Shown here: positions 44,075 through 54,178 of the stretch, one piece after another
How the letters are laid out: the number at the start of each line of letters is the position of its first letter
Position numbering within the stretch: position 1 is the first letter of the stretch
NCBI GenBank assembly: GCA_002435755.1
Contig: DIYH01000040.1
Location: 277,408-341,407 of the forward strand
DNA length: 64,000 bases
Direction of reading: 5' to 3'
Source: Flammeovirgaceae bacterium UBA6059
Lineage (GTDB): Bacteria > Bacteroidota > Bacteroidia > Cytophagales > Cyclobacteriaceae
Position numbers and translations under genes: made by a program
Notes under the pieces: generated by a model
What the model was told of the DNA's origin: nothing
The model's database searches: none
What the model saw: only the letters and a program-made list of their open reading frames with translations

Positions 44075-45327
44075 TAATCTTCAAATTTTTTGAAGATAAT
44101 TGAAGTATTGTGACCTCCAAACCCGAATGTATTGCTTACAGCTACTTTGACTTCCTTTTCCTGGGCCTTGTTGAATGTCAGATTCAACTTTGGATCTACA
44201 TTCTCATCATCAGTAAAATGATTGATCGTAGGAGGGATCATGGAGTTTTTCATAGCCAATAGACTGGCGATAGCTTCTATTGCTCCTGCTGCCCCAAGCA
44301 AGTGTCCTGTCATTGACTTTGTTGAGCTGATATTGAGATTGTAAGAGTGCTCACCAAATACTTCAAGTATGGCTTTGAGCTCACCCACATCACCTAACGG
44401 AGTGGAGGTGCCATGAGTATTGATATAGTCCACATCCGTAGGAGAGATGTGAGCGTCTTCCAAGGCATTTTTCATTACCTGAATGATACCCACGCCTTCG
44501 GGGTGTGGAGCAGTAAGGTGATAGGCGTCCGCACTCATACCACCACCAATGATTTCGGCATAGATCTTAGCACCTCTGGCCTTAGCGTGCTCAAGCTCTT
44601 CTATCACGAGGGCTCCACCACCTTCACCAAGCACAAAACCATCACGATCTTTATCGTAAGGTCTTGAGGCAGTCTCGGGAGAATCATTACGCTCTGATAG
44701 GGCCTTCATGGCATTAAAACCACCGACACCCGCCTCAACTACAGCCGCTTCCGATCCTCCTGAAAGGATGACGTCTGCTTTGCCCAATCTTATGTAGGTG
44801 AAGGCATCATTGATAGCGTTCGTTGAAGAGGCACAAGCGGATACCGTAGAGTAGTTTGGGCCTCTGAAACCATACTTCATAGAGATTTGACCGGGAGTGA
44901 TGTCCACGATCATCTTAGGTATGAAGAATGGGTTAAATTTTGGGGTACCATCCCCAGAAGCGTAGTAGGACACTTCATCATGGAAGGTCCTTAAACCCCC
45001 TATACCAGAGCCCCAGATCACACCGACTCTGTTTTTATCAATTTTTTCAAGATTTAGCTCAGAATCCAGGATGGCTTCATCGCTGGCAATGATCCCAATC
45101 TGTGTTGTTGGGTCCATTTTACGAGCTTCTTTTCGATCGATATATTGCTTGGGATCAAAATTCTTTATTTCACAAGCAAACTGTGTCTTGAATTTTTCTG
45201 CGTCAAAACGCGTAATTGTAGCTGCGCCACTGGTTCCGCTTGCTAATCCATTCCAATATTCGTCAACAGTATTACCTATTGGAGTCAGTGCACCAAGGCC
45301 GGTTACAACTACGCGTTTTAATTCCAT
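44074..45327 (-). CDS. fabF: 3-oxoacyl-ACP synthase II
   Basis: A 417-residue condensing enzyme of type II fatty acid synthesis. The Cys-His-His triad is visible: Cys165 in VSACASSTN, His in INTHGTSTPLGD and His in SMTGHLLGAAG. The Gly-rich C-terminus FGFGGHN is also typical. It follows acpP after 22 bp, where a small TAAGGA/TCCTTA hairpin lies (45338-45352). Confidence 0.95.
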   Translation of the reverse strand: MELKRVVVTGLGALTPIGNTVDEYWNGLASGTSGAATITRFDAEKFKTQFACEIKNFDPKQYIDRKEARKMDPTTQIGIIASDEAILDSELNLEKIDKNRVGVIWGSGIGGLRTFHDEVSYYASGDGTPKFNPFFIPKMIVDITPGQISMKYGFRGPNYSTVSACASSTNAINDAFTYIRLGKADVILSGGSEAAVVEAGVGGFNAMKALSERNDSPETASRPYDKDRDGFVLGEGGGALVIEELEHAKARGAKIYAEIIGGGMSADAYHLTAPHPEGVGIIQVMKNALEDAHISPTDVDYINTHGTSTPLGDVGELKAILEVFGEHSYNLNISSTKSMTGHLLGAAGAIEAIASLLAMKNSMIPPTINHFTDDENVDPKLNLTFNKAQEKEVKVAVSNTFGFGGHNTSIIFKKFED

Positions 45328-45349
45328 TTAAAATGATTAAGGATATTCC

Positions 45350-45586
45350 TTACTTTACGTTTTCTTCGAGATATGAGATAGCCTGACCTACTGTGGCAAT
45401 GTTTTCAGCCTGGTCATCAGGAATAGAAATGTTAAACTCTTTTTCAAACTCCATGATGAGCTCTACAGTATCGAGGGAGTCAGCACCTAGGTCGTTTGTA
45501 AAACTTGCTTCGGGAGTTACCTCAGACTCTTCCACACCTAGCTTGTCGATGATAATCTCCTTTACTTTCTGTGCTATTTCTGACAT
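45350..45586 (-). CDS. acpP: Acyl carrier protein
   Basis: A 78-residue acidic helical protein with the phosphopantetheine attachment Ser37 in GADSLDTVELIM. It carries acyl chains for FabF encoded next to it. First gene of the acpP-fabF-rnc-nadE set. Confidence 0.97.
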   Translation of the reverse strand: MSEIAQKVKEIIIDKLGVEESEVTPEASFTNDLGADSLDTVELIMEFEKEFNISIPDDQAENIATVGQAISYLEENVK

Positions 45587-45725
45587 TATTATAGTGTTTG
45601 GTTTAAAAATTCAGTGCAAAGAAATACATTAATCGTAATAATGGCAAAAAAAGAATTAAGTCTTAAGCGCGTCAGCTTATTAGTAATAATGATTGTTATT
45701 GTTTGATTATCAGGTAGTTGTGAAA

Positions 45726-46154
45726 ATGAAAAAGAACAAGCTAGCGCCGGTAGTCGCTTTCGATCTGACTGTGATTGGTCTCATGTGTCCCCTACCGGAA
45801 TACAAGCTGGCATGGTATATCAACAGATCGACCATCGTACACTTCACGAAGCAGGAGGATCTACAAGTAGACCTGAAAGGCAATGCTGAATTGGTGATCT
45901 CAAACCTGAAATATGAGACTGAACACATTACTGTTAGGTTACTTAACAATCGTCTTGTGGAGAATGGTGCCGGTGGGAGAGTATATTTGGTCAATGACCT
46001 GGATCAATTCCAATATATTGTCACACTAGATGATAAATATGATACTTTTGACGTGCGAAACTTCCTGGATGAACTGAGATCAATTGATCCCATCCAATAT
46101 GCTGCTGCAATAGATATTACTAAACTCAAGGACAAGGAGAATCTCATACTTTAA
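45726..46154 (+). CDS. IPExxxVDY-family protein
   Basis: About 142 residues from ATG 45726 (MKKNKLAPVVAFDL); the open frame to TTG 45693 adds unlikely residues. It is a small alpha/beta protein with the block LTVIGLMCPLPEYKLAWYIN, typical of an uncharacterised Bacteroidota family found next to pyk and the acpP operon. It ends 1 bp before pyk, so the two are co-transcribed. The molecular function is unknown. Confidence 0.8.
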   Translation: MKKNKLAPVVAFDLTVIGLMCPLPEYKLAWYINRSTIVHFTKQEDLQVDLKGNAELVISNLKYETEHITVRLLNNRLVENGAGGRVYLVNDLDQFQYIVTLDDKYDTFDVRNFLDELRSIDPIQYAAAIDITKLKDKENLIL

Positions 46155-46155
46155 T

Positions 46156-47595
46156 ATGGATAATACAATTCTTTTCAATAAGACTAAAATAGTTGCGACC
46201 GTTGGACCAGCGAGTAACAATAAGCAGACCTTAAGTGACCTGGTAAAGGCTGGGGTCGATGTATTCAGACTCAATTTTTCTCATGGCACGCATGAAGATC
46301 ATCTTAAGGTAATTAGGCTGGTACAAGAGATTAACGAAGAGTTAGGTACTAATATCGCATTGCTACAGGACCTGCAAGGTCCGAAGATCAGAACTAACAT
46401 GATCAAAGATGGAGAGGTTGAGATCAAAGAGGGACAGCAACTTGTCATTACCACCAAAGATGGTGTCGAGGGTGATGAGAAGTTAATTAGCACTACTTAC
46501 AAGGCCCTGCCTAATGACGTAAGTCTTGGGGATACTATCCTTATTGATGATGGTAAGTTGGAGTTAAAGGTCGAAAAGTCCAGTCACACAGAGGTGACCA
46601 CCAGAGTAATTCATGGAGGACCTTTAAAATCTCGTAAAGGTATCAATCTTCCAGATACTAGGGTTTCTGCTGCTTCACTTACTGATAAGGATGAGAAAGA
46701 CCTTGCCTTTGGTCTGACACAGGAGATCGATTGGGTCGCGCTTTCTTTTGTCCGATCTGCAGTGGATATCCACCACTTGAAGGAGAAAATTAGAGCTGCA
46801 GGTAGAAAGACCCTGGTTATTGCGAAGATAGAGAAGCCGGAGGCGATCAAAAACATTGATGAGATTATCGAAGCGACTGATGGGGTAATGGTTGCCAGAG
46901 GCGATCTTGGTGTGGAGATAGCCATGCAGGACGTGCCAATGCAGCAAAAGATCATTGTTGAAAAGTGTAACCGTGCAGGTAAACCAGTTATTATCGCTAC
47001 TCAGATGCTCGAGAGCATGATAGAGAACCCTCGCCCGACGCGGGCAGAGACCAACGACGTAGCTAATGGTGTATTGGACGGGGCAGATGCAGTAATGCTT
47101 TCAGCGGAATCTGCCTCTGGAAAGTTTCCAGTATTGGCGGTGAAGGCCATGGCCAACATCATCAAGGCAGTTGAGGACAACTCTACGGATATTTACAATA
47201 AATTTTATGAAGATGGTGACGACTCTTTGACACGGCTAAATGACAAACTGGTTCGTGCAGCCTGTAGACTGAGTATGAGCGTAGAAGCGAAGGCTATTAT
47301 TGGCATGACCAAATCAGGCTATACCGGATACAAACTGGCAAGCCATCGGCCAAATGCCAGTATTTTCATTTTTACTGATAAGAAGCCATTGCTCAGGGCC
47401 ATGAATCTGGTTTGGGGTATTCGAGGATTGTATTATGATAAGATGGAAGGCATTGATGACACATTCGATCATCTGGAGGAAATGCTAGTCGAGAAGGGCC
47501 ATCTTTTTACTGGAGACATCTACATCAATACAGCTTCTATGCCTTTGCATTGGAAGACGCATACGAATATGATCAAAGTCAGTGTGACAGGCTAG
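46156..47595 (+). CDS. pyk: Pyruvate kinase
   Basis: A 479-residue glycolytic enzyme converting phosphoenolpyruvate and ADP to pyruvate and ATP. N-terminal KIVATVGPASNNKQTL and FRLNFSHG, the catalytic IAKIEKPEAIKNIDEII with Lys, MVARGDLGVEI, and PTRAETNDVANGVLDGADAV are present; the C-terminal allosteric domain covers about 350-479. Its last 17 bp overlap the convergent RqcH-like gene. Confidence 0.96.
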   Translation: MDNTILFNKTKIVATVGPASNNKQTLSDLVKAGVDVFRLNFSHGTHEDHLKVIRLVQEINEELGTNIALLQDLQGPKIRTNMIKDGEVEIKEGQQLVITTKDGVEGDEKLISTTYKALPNDVSLGDTILIDDGKLELKVEKSSHTEVTTRVIHGGPLKSRKGINLPDTRVSAASLTDKDEKDLAFGLTQEIDWVALSFVRSAVDIHHLKEKIRAAGRKTLVIAKIEKPEAIKNIDEIIEATDGVMVARGDLGVEIAMQDVPMQQKIIVEKCNRAGKPVIIATQMLESMIENPRPTRAETNDVANGVLDGADAVMLSAESASGKFPVLAVKAMANIIKAVEDNSTDIYNKFYEDGDDSLTRLNDKLVRAACRLSMSVEAKAIIGMTKSGYTGYKLASHRPNASIFIFTDKKPLLRAMNLVWGIRGLYYDKMEGIDDTFDHLEEMLVEKGHLFTGDIYINTASMPLHWKTHTNMIKVSVTG

Positions 47596-49147
47596 GTTTT
47601 TTAGCCGGCTTGACGATAACTACATTTTCTTTATCCACTATGACCTGCCCGGGCAGTAGGTTTTTCGATTTGCGTACGAACTTTCGAGCTGTGTAAATCA
47701 CTGGTGCAAGAGAGTCATGCTTCCGCTTGGAGTAGTAAGCGGCAAGTTGAGCTACTTTTTCGATAACATCATTGCTCACTTGCAAATGCTTTTGATGCCT
47801 GATCAATACATGACTTCCAGGTACATCTCTCGCGTGAAGCCATGTGTCATCTTTATGCGAATACTGTCGAAGCATGAGGTCATTGTCTTTTGCAGATTTC
47901 CCAATACGCACCTCAAATCCATCTATTTCTTGTCTATAATAGGGCAGTCGTTTTTCTTCCTGTTTGTTTATCTGATCGGTGAGGTTGAGACTGACAAACT
48001 GTCTGAGGTGCTTCCTATCGGAAATAGTTGATAACTCCGATTTAAGTGATTCCAGAGATTCAAGCTCAGCCTCCTTTTTCAGAAGGTTTTCTTCAAGGTT
48101 CTGGCGCTCTTTCGACTGGTTCTTAGACTTACGATAGTATTGTTCGGCAAGCTTCTGAGGCGAAACGTTTGGCTTTAGCTTAATTAAAATGGGTTTGTTT
48201 ATGTAGATATCGTTTAGTTCCACGCTTTCAACGTTATTGGGTATCGCATGCAGGTTAGCCATGATGATGTTGGCTACTTCATCATAGGACCTCTTGTTGT
48301 GCAGGCTATCGAGCTTTCGCTGAGTATTCTTAATGTACTTATCAGTTTTACTAATTTGTGCCGTAAGCAGTTGAATGTACTTCGACTTTTCCTGATCAAA
48401 CAAGTAAGTCTGGTGATAGTATTTACTCAAGGCGTTGCAGACCTGGGTAGGGGTATCCTGCTTAGATAGCGCTTGTTCGCTTTCAAACATTGTGAGAAAA
48501 GGCATACCTCTTTCATCTACTTCAATAAAAAAATGCTTTGCCTTAGCTAGCCTATCAATGACGCAAGTAATTAACTGCCATTGTTCGTTGTATGGTAGGG
48601 TGTCAAGGTCATTTTTTGCTAAGTGAGCCTGCACTCTGGGGCCAAAGGTTGGAAAATGATGTCTTAAGCTTGGATTGGTTGACCATGACTCCAAGTCTGG
48701 TTTATGGAGCTTGGCTATATCAGAAGGGTGCACTTGCTGATCCTTTTTCAGCCGATTGTTGAACATCTCTACAAACGAATCTCGTTCATACAGGATTATG
48801 TTTGATCTGTTACCATGGAGCTTAAAGAGTAGGTTGTAGTTTTCCGATAGGTGAATGATGAAACTGCGATCATTGGTCACCATGGCTATGCCTAGTACTT
48901 TTTTATTGATGGTATCTCTAAAAAGATCAATCGAATTGCGCTTAGCTCTGTGATGTTCTTCAGGAAAAGTGAGACAGGTAAAGTTGCTATCAAGTTGAGC
49001 CTGAACATAGAAGTGATTACTTTCATCCGTTAGGTTAAATATGATCTCATCCTTACTCTGACTATAGCATGATCTTAAGTCAAGACCAATGATTGTTGAG
49101 TTCAATTCTTGGACCAAGTGGGTTAAAAAATGGTAATTGAGATGCAT
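47579..49147 (-). CDS. NFACT-family protein (RqcH-like)
   Basis: A 522-residue protein with an N-terminal NFACT-N domain, long coiled coils at about 260-400, and a C-terminal RNA-binding (NFACT-R/DUF814) domain with DTWLHARDVPGSHVLIRHQK. Members (RqcH) bind stalled 50S subunits and add alanine tails to incomplete chains for degradation. The Asp-Arg pair needed for tRNA use in RqcH is seen as Asp93-Arg94 (NDRSF). It precedes the MBL gene by a 1-nt overlap on the same strand. Confidence 0.85.
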   Translation of the reverse strand: MHLNYHFLTHLVQELNSTIIGLDLRSCYSQSKDEIIFNLTDESNHFYVQAQLDSNFTCLTFPEEHHRAKRNSIDLFRDTINKKVLGIAMVTNDRSFIIHLSENYNLLFKLHGNRSNIILYERDSFVEMFNNRLKKDQQVHPSDIAKLHKPDLESWSTNPSLRHHFPTFGPRVQAHLAKNDLDTLPYNEQWQLITCVIDRLAKAKHFFIEVDERGMPFLTMFESEQALSKQDTPTQVCNALSKYYHQTYLFDQEKSKYIQLLTAQISKTDKYIKNTQRKLDSLHNKRSYDEVANIIMANLHAIPNNVESVELNDIYINKPILIKLKPNVSPQKLAEQYYRKSKNQSKERQNLEENLLKKEAELESLESLKSELSTISDRKHLRQFVSLNLTDQINKQEEKRLPYYRQEIDGFEVRIGKSAKDNDLMLRQYSHKDDTWLHARDVPGSHVLIRHQKHLQVSNDVIEKVAQLAAYYSKRKHDSLAPVIYTARKFVRKSKNLLPGQVIVDKENVVIVKPAKKPSLSH

Positions 49148-49908
49148 CAGATGGTAACCTTGAGGCCGTCGTATGCCAGTACTATGTTTTCCGGAAGTTC
49201 CTTTGACACTTGCTTGTGAGTACCAAGTCGATGGCTGATGTGCGTTAGATAAGTCCTTTCTGCATTAACCTCACTCGCAAGAGTGATGGCTTCTTCAAGT
49301 GTGAAATGAGAGATGTGCGACTCTTTTTGCAACGCATTGAGCACTAATACTTTTGAGCCTCTTATTTTATCCTTCTCCTCACCTGAAATATGATTCGCGT
49401 CTGTGATATAGGTGAAGTCTCCAATCCTAAATCCAAATACTGGAAGCTTGTAATGTAATACTTCAATCGGTGTGACCTCAACATCATTTATAGAGAACTT
49501 GTGATTGTCGATTTCCCTGGTGATCACACTGGGTACACCAGGGTATTTTTTTTCTGCAAAGACATAGGCAAACTCTCTTTTAAGCTGATCAAGCACCGTT
49601 TTTCTACCGTAAATAGGCATATCCATACGTTGCTTAAAATTAAAGCTTCGCACGTCATCCATACCAGCGGTATGATCCTTGTGCTCATGTGTAAATAGAA
49701 TAGCATCAAGCCAACGAATGCGCTCTCTAAGCATTTGCTGTCTGAAGTCTGGTCCGGTATCCACAACCAGGCTAAGGCCATCGACCTCTACATGTACAGA
49801 TGTTCTAAGTCTCTTATCCCGGTAATCAAGTGATCTGCAAACTTCACATTGGCAAGCAATGACCGGGACTCCCTGGGAGGTCCCCGTACCCAAAAAAGTG
49901 ATAGTCAA
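49147..49908 (-). CDS. Metallo-beta-lactamase-fold phosphodiesterase-like hydrolase
   Basis: A 253-residue MBL protein of the PhnP/RNase Z-like group. The metal motif THEHKDHTAG is complete, with Asp in VVDTGPD, another in ITDANH, and the late His in THISHRLG. An N-terminal Cys pair (CQCEVC) resembles the structural zinc site of PhnP. The substrate is probably a cyclic phosphate or phosphodiester. It overlaps the small gene upstream by 4 nt. Confidence 0.85.
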   Translation of the reverse strand: MTITFLGTGTSQGVPVIACQCEVCRSLDYRDKRLRTSVHVEVDGLSLVVDTGPDFRQQMLRERIRWLDAILFTHEHKDHTAGMDDVRSFNFKQRMDMPIYGRKTVLDQLKREFAYVFAEKKYPGVPSVITREIDNHKFSINDVEVTPIEVLHYKLPVFGFRIGDFTYITDANHISGEEKDKIRGSKVLVLNALQKESHISHFTLEEAITLASEVNAERTYLTHISHRLGTHKQVSKELPENIVLAYDGLKVTI

Positions 49909-50186
49909 ATCTCTAGAGAAGTTTGCATTAATTCCTGAAAGAATGCCTTGTTTTTATCGCTGAGCTTGTTAGACTGTATATCGATGGATTTCAGTATTTC
50001 GAGTAAAGCATTGATTTTCCCATCGAGTGGAAAATACTTATTGACAATCGCGATCTTATTATCATTCAGAATACAATAGCCTGATTGGAAATTTCCTTTT
50101 TCATACCTCAATATGTAATCGGACTCGGCAAAGATATCTTCGAGTCGATTGAGGAATGATTTCGTGTACTTAATTGTCATCTCCAA
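49905..50186 (-). CDS. Conserved hypothetical protein, 93 residues
   Basis: A small alpha/beta protein (start at 50186 or ATG 50180) with no recognised domain. It has KIAIVNKYFPLDGKINALLE in the middle and helical ends. It lies between the response regulator and the MBL gene with overlaps on both sides, so it belongs to that operon. Confidence 0.7.
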   Translation of the reverse strand: MEMTIKYTKSFLNRLEDIFAESDYILRYEKGNFQSGYCILNDNKIAIVNKYFPLDGKINALLEILKSIDIQSNKLSDKNKAFFQELMQTSLEI

Positions 50187-50547
50187 GATATTTTTTGACT
50201 GTCTCTACAAGAGAGTCAAAATTGAGAGGTTTGGGGAGAAAGTCATTGATTCCCATTTTGTTAAAGTCGCCAAGGCTATAATTTTTAGCATTCCCGGTGA
50301 TTGCGATTATAGGTATTTGACTCTTTACATTGTCAGGCATGGATCTTATTTGCTTTGTACATTCTATACCATCCATTATGGGCATGTTGATATCCATCAA
50401 TATGAGATCAAAGTCTTTAGTTTCCATTTTTTTTATCACCTGCTGACCATTTTTGACAGCCTCTATCTCATAGTTCTGATTTCCCAAAATCCGTTTGGTA
50501 AGATTCTGAATAACTGAGCTGTCTTCCGCAACGAGTATTTTTTTCAT
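50170..50547 (-). CDS. Single-domain response regulator (CheY-like)
   Basis: A 125-residue receiver domain: acidic pair VAEDSS, phospho-acceptor Asp52 in LILMDINMPIMDG, Thr in AITGNA and Lys in FLPKPL. There is no output domain. It starts 17 bp after the large hybrid kinase stop, so it is the probable final acceptor of the kinase's Hpt domain. Confidence 0.92.
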   Translation of the reverse strand: MKKILVAEDSSVIQNLTKRILGNQNYEIEAVKNGQQVIKKMETKDFDLILMDINMPIMDGIECTKQIRSMPDNVKSQIPIIAITGNAKNYSLGDFNKMGINDFLPKPLNFDSLVETVKKYLGDDN

Positions 50548-50564
50548 GGCTTGAGTTGTATTGG

Positions 50565-53500
50565 TTAGCTATTGATGATGCTCTTGTAGTTTTTTTGAAA
50601 TTCTCCAAAAAAGCGTTCTACCTTCCGCAGGTCTTTCTTAACATGAATATAATTTTTTTCCTTGAGTTTTTTTTCGACTTGTTCAGCACATTTACTCAAT
50701 CTCTCAATTCCGAACGTGCCTGCATTGCCTTTGATGGTATGTAGATGAGACCTGATACCTTCAAAGTCATTGTTCTTGAACATCTCTTTGCACTCTTTGA
50801 TGAAACCATTAGTTTCTTCGTCGAACTCTTCCAATACAGATCGGATCAAGTCCTCTCCTCCATACTTGAACAATTGGTTTAGTGTATTTTGATTAATGAT
50901 CAGATCTTTGGATTGCTCATCCAGTATTTCAGTCTGCACTGACTTGGCTTCAAAGGAAATCCAGTCCTTGACCTTCTCAATCAAGCTGATTGCTTTGATT
51001 GGCTTTGCCAAATAATCGTCTAGACCTTGCTTAAGAAATCTTGATCGGTCTTCCTCCATTGAGTAAGCGGTCATAGCTACGATTGGAGGAAGTTCAGTCG
51101 TGCCAAGAGCCCTAATCCGAGCAGTAGTTTCTATCCCGTCCATTCCAGGCATCTGGATGTCCATAAAAATAAGGTCATACTTTTTATCCTTGATCTTATT
51201 AATGGCCTTCATACCACTGTCCACAAGATCTACTGTACAGCCTGCCTTAATGAGTATTTGGCTGGCTACCTTTCGATTGACCAGGTTGTCATCTACTAAA
51301 AGTATTTTGGGTTTATGATCAATGAAATGCTTGGTGATCGCAACTTCCTCTGCATTGATCTCTGCTTTGAGGTCAGCTTCTTTGACGACTCCACCCTCAA
51401 AAGTGAACCAGAAAGTGCTACCAAATCCAGGTGTAGATACAACTCCAATATCTCCGTTCATTGACTTTACGAGTTCCTTGGATATGGCCAGTCCCAGCCC
51501 TGTTCCTGCGTAAGTCTTCTTTTGAGAGTTATCAATCTGACTAAATGTATTGAAGAGGCGTTGCAAGTTTTCCTTGGCAATGCCAATACCTGCGTCTTTG
51601 ATAGCAGCTCTGAAAATGAACTTGTTCCTTTTTCTTTCTTTAAGCCTTACGCTGATATTGATATGCCCTTTGCCATCTGAAAACTTTATTGCATTACTGG
51701 TAAGGTTGGAAAGTACCTGAAGTAACCTGGTCTCATCGAGCATTGCCAGTTCAGGTATATTCTCGTCAATATGATAGTATAAGTTAGCGTTGTTTCTGTG
51801 GGCTTCCTGTGAATAGAGATCGTATAGCTTCTCGATAGACTTGGCAAGGTTGACTGGTTCTTTGCGCAGTTCCATCTTACCCGCTTCTATTTTTGATAGA
51901 TCGAGAATATCATTGAGAATGTTGAGAAGGGTTTCGGACGATTTTTTGATGGTCTTGATGTACTCGAGCTGTTCTTTGTTGAGCTTGGTGCTTGCCACCA
52001 GATCGATCATCCCTATGATGCCGTTCATAGGAGTTCTGATCTCATGGCTCATGTTGGCTAGGAAGCGTTCTTTTATCTTCAATGATCGTTCTGCCAGCTC
52101 TTTGGCGACTATCAGCTCATTGTTAGTATCCATGAGTTGGGTGATATCTCTCGCCACTCCTTCGATACCAATGGTCTTTTTGCCCTGATTGACAAGTCGA
52201 ATGTTACATAGAAACTGGATTTCTTCCCCGGAGGCTGATATTGCGGTAGCGTCGAAGTTGCTGATCTTTTCATCTTTGTACAGCCTGCGCAGAAGGTTGT
52301 GATCGTATGCCTCTGATTTAAAGAAGTCAGTTATTGGCTTGCCTAATAATGAATCAGCTGGTTGGCCCAGAACCTCTTCAACAGATGGGCTGACCATTAC
52401 AATCTGGCCTTTGAGATCGCATCGGAAGTATATGTCCTGGAAAGATTCAAAAATATTCCTAAACTTCTCCTCGCTCTCCTGCAATGCAACTTCAGACTGT
52501 TTCTTTTCGGTAATATCATTGGCAATGACTGAAATTTCTTCGATAGATCCGTCTGGAAGAAAGATGGGACTTATGAAGACATCACGCCATATCTTGAATC
52601 CCTGTAAGTCCTTCAGTGAGTTTTGAAAGTTAATGGTTTCTCCATTGAACACTCTGTTGAATTTGCTTACCCAATTCGTCTTCGCATCAGATTTAAAAGC
52701 CTTGGACTTTACTTTGTCAAGGCGCATTCCAAGAGAAGGCTCTAATCCATAGTACTGATTGATTGCGTCGGAATAGTTTTGATTTAAGCTGGTAAACTCC
52801 AGGTTTTTATTCAAAGACCAGATTTGATGACTACTACTCTCGAAGATGGCTTTGATACGAGCACCCTGGCTATTGATCTTGGCTTCATTCCATTTTCTTT
52901 CTATCGCAAGGGATACTTGGCTGGAAATAAAATCCAGTAACTCAAGATCCTTAAAATTAAATGATTGTTGCTCGTCATTTGAATGAATCGATATCACTCC
53001 GATGACTGTTTTTTCAAACTGTATTAGCACCCCCATCCAGATTTTAGGTACACTTCCGAGTAATTCTATTTTTCTGGTTTCGGCTATTTTCCTTATACCA
53101 TCGTCATATACGATCAAAGGCTTATCTCGCTCAAAAGTATACTCTGCCAAAAGGCTATTGATCAGGTCATCTGAGCTTGGGTCTTCGATAGAATCTTCTC
53201 TTATCTTAAATGGAAATTCAAGCGTGTCATCTGTTTTGAGCGCTACTGTAAAGTTCTTAACATCAAGCACTTCTTGGAGTACATTGAGTAGATTGCGATA
53301 GAGCGACTCGAGATTGGAACTGCGAATGGTGAGATTGGCAATCTTATAATAGAGACTTTGAGCGCGTTCGGCCCTGATCCGTTCTGAAATGTCGAAAAAT
53401 ACTGCCCTAAACTCCGTTGGAGCATTGGGCCTTAGCGTACAGTTGACGGTACCAGTGACATAGATCTTTTTACCATATTTTGATAGCAAGACCGTCTCAA

Positions 53501-54137
53501 ACCTTTCCGGTAGGATACCACGCTCCAATTCTCTAAGCTTCTTTCCCGTTTGTTTAAGAACGTCAGGGTCTATTATATCCTTTAGTCGTAATTTTTTTAA
53601 GTCTCTGTCATTGTAGCCAAGACGTGTCTTCCAAGCTTCATTCACAAAAGTGAGGACTCCAACAGAGTTGAATACCTGAATGAGATCGTTGGAATTGTCA
53701 AAAATCTCTTTGAGCTGGGCATTTGATTTTTCAAGTGCTTTCGCAACACTAACCTTTTCGGTGATATTTTCACCGACAAGGGTCAATCCATAGTATTCAC
53801 CACTCGATTTTTGGAGTATGGTGTCAAATCTTATCAGTAATGCAGGCCAGGACTGCCGAATGACACGCGCCTCATAGGATCTACTCGAATCCCCTGTGAA
53901 AAAGCCATCTCCGTCATCTATATCGAACTCAAAGATGTCAAAAACAGATTTTCCCAGCAGCTGTACAGGTGATTTGTTTAGGCTTTTTAGAAGGCCCCTG
54001 TTACAAAAAGTTATTTCTCCATCCGTATTGATAGAAAGCACCAGCAAGTGCGAATTTTGAAACGAATAATGCAATATTTGCTCCGTCAATCCACTTGGCT
54101 CAAGAACGATTTCTTTATTTGGAAGTGCTGAGGACAT
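50565..54137 (-). CDS. Multi-PAS hybrid histidine kinase with receiver and Hpt domains
   Basis: A 1190-residue cytoplasmic phosphorelay protein with no clear membrane span. Order: PAS (about 20-135), PAS (140-265), GAF (280-415), PAS (425-545), PAS (555-680), HisKA with the phospho-acceptor His698 in NMSHEIRTPMNGI, HATPase (about 810-930; GTGLGLAISKEL), receiver with Asp993 in LIFMDIQMPGMDG, and Hpt with His1133 in HLHTIKGNAGTFG. All phosphorelay residues are present. The next gene downstream is a lone receiver domain. The signal is probably redox, light or small-molecule through the PAS/GAF array, which is undetermined. Confidence 0.93.
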   Translation of the reverse strand: MSSALPNKEIVLEPSGLTEQILHYSFQNSHLLVLSINTDGEITFCNRGLLKSLNKSPVQLLGKSVFDIFEFDIDDGDGFFTGDSSRSYEARVIRQSWPALLIRFDTILQKSSGEYYGLTLVGENITEKVSVAKALEKSNAQLKEIFDNSNDLIQVFNSVGVLTFVNEAWKTRLGYNDRDLKKLRLKDIIDPDVLKQTGKKLRELERGILPERFETVLLSKYGKKIYVTGTVNCTLRPNAPTEFRAVFFDISERIRAERAQSLYYKIANLTIRSSNLESLYRNLLNVLQEVLDVKNFTVALKTDDTLEFPFKIREDSIEDPSSDDLINSLLAEYTFERDKPLIVYDDGIRKIAETRKIELLGSVPKIWMGVLIQFEKTVIGVISIHSNDEQQSFNFKDLELLDFISSQVSLAIERKWNEAKINSQGARIKAIFESSSHQIWSLNKNLEFTSLNQNYSDAINQYYGLEPSLGMRLDKVKSKAFKSDAKTNWVSKFNRVFNGETINFQNSLKDLQGFKIWRDVFISPIFLPDGSIEEISVIANDITEKKQSEVALQESEEKFRNIFESFQDIYFRCDLKGQIVMVSPSVEEVLGQPADSLLGKPITDFFKSEAYDHNLLRRLYKDEKISNFDATAISASGEEIQFLCNIRLVNQGKKTIGIEGVARDITQLMDTNNELIVAKELAERSLKIKERFLANMSHEIRTPMNGIIGMIDLVASTKLNKEQLEYIKTIKKSSETLLNILNDILDLSKIEAGKMELRKEPVNLAKSIEKLYDLYSQEAHRNNANLYYHIDENIPELAMLDETRLLQVLSNLTSNAIKFSDGKGHINISVRLKERKRNKFIFRAAIKDAGIGIAKENLQRLFNTFSQIDNSQKKTYAGTGLGLAISKELVKSMNGDIGVVSTPGFGSTFWFTFEGGVVKEADLKAEINAEEVAITKHFIDHKPKILLVDDNLVNRKVASQILIKAGCTVDLVDSGMKAINKIKDKKYDLIFMDIQMPGMDGIETTARIRALGTTELPPIVAMTAYSMEEDRSRFLKQGLDDYLAKPIKAISLIEKVKDWISFEAKSVQTEILDEQSKDLIINQNTLNQLFKYGGEDLIRSVLEEFDEETNGFIKECKEMFKNNDFEGIRSHLHTIKGNAGTFGIERLSKCAEQVEKKLKEKNYIHVKKDLRKVERFFGEFQKNYKSIINS

Positions 54138-54178
54138 GTCTGCGAATAGCCTATTAAATTTAGATAAAATGTGCCAGA

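Noticed and set aside
45693..45725. TTG start for the IPExxxVDY protein
   Set aside because: The added residues MLLFDYQVVVK are atypical; the ATG at 45726 matches the family start.
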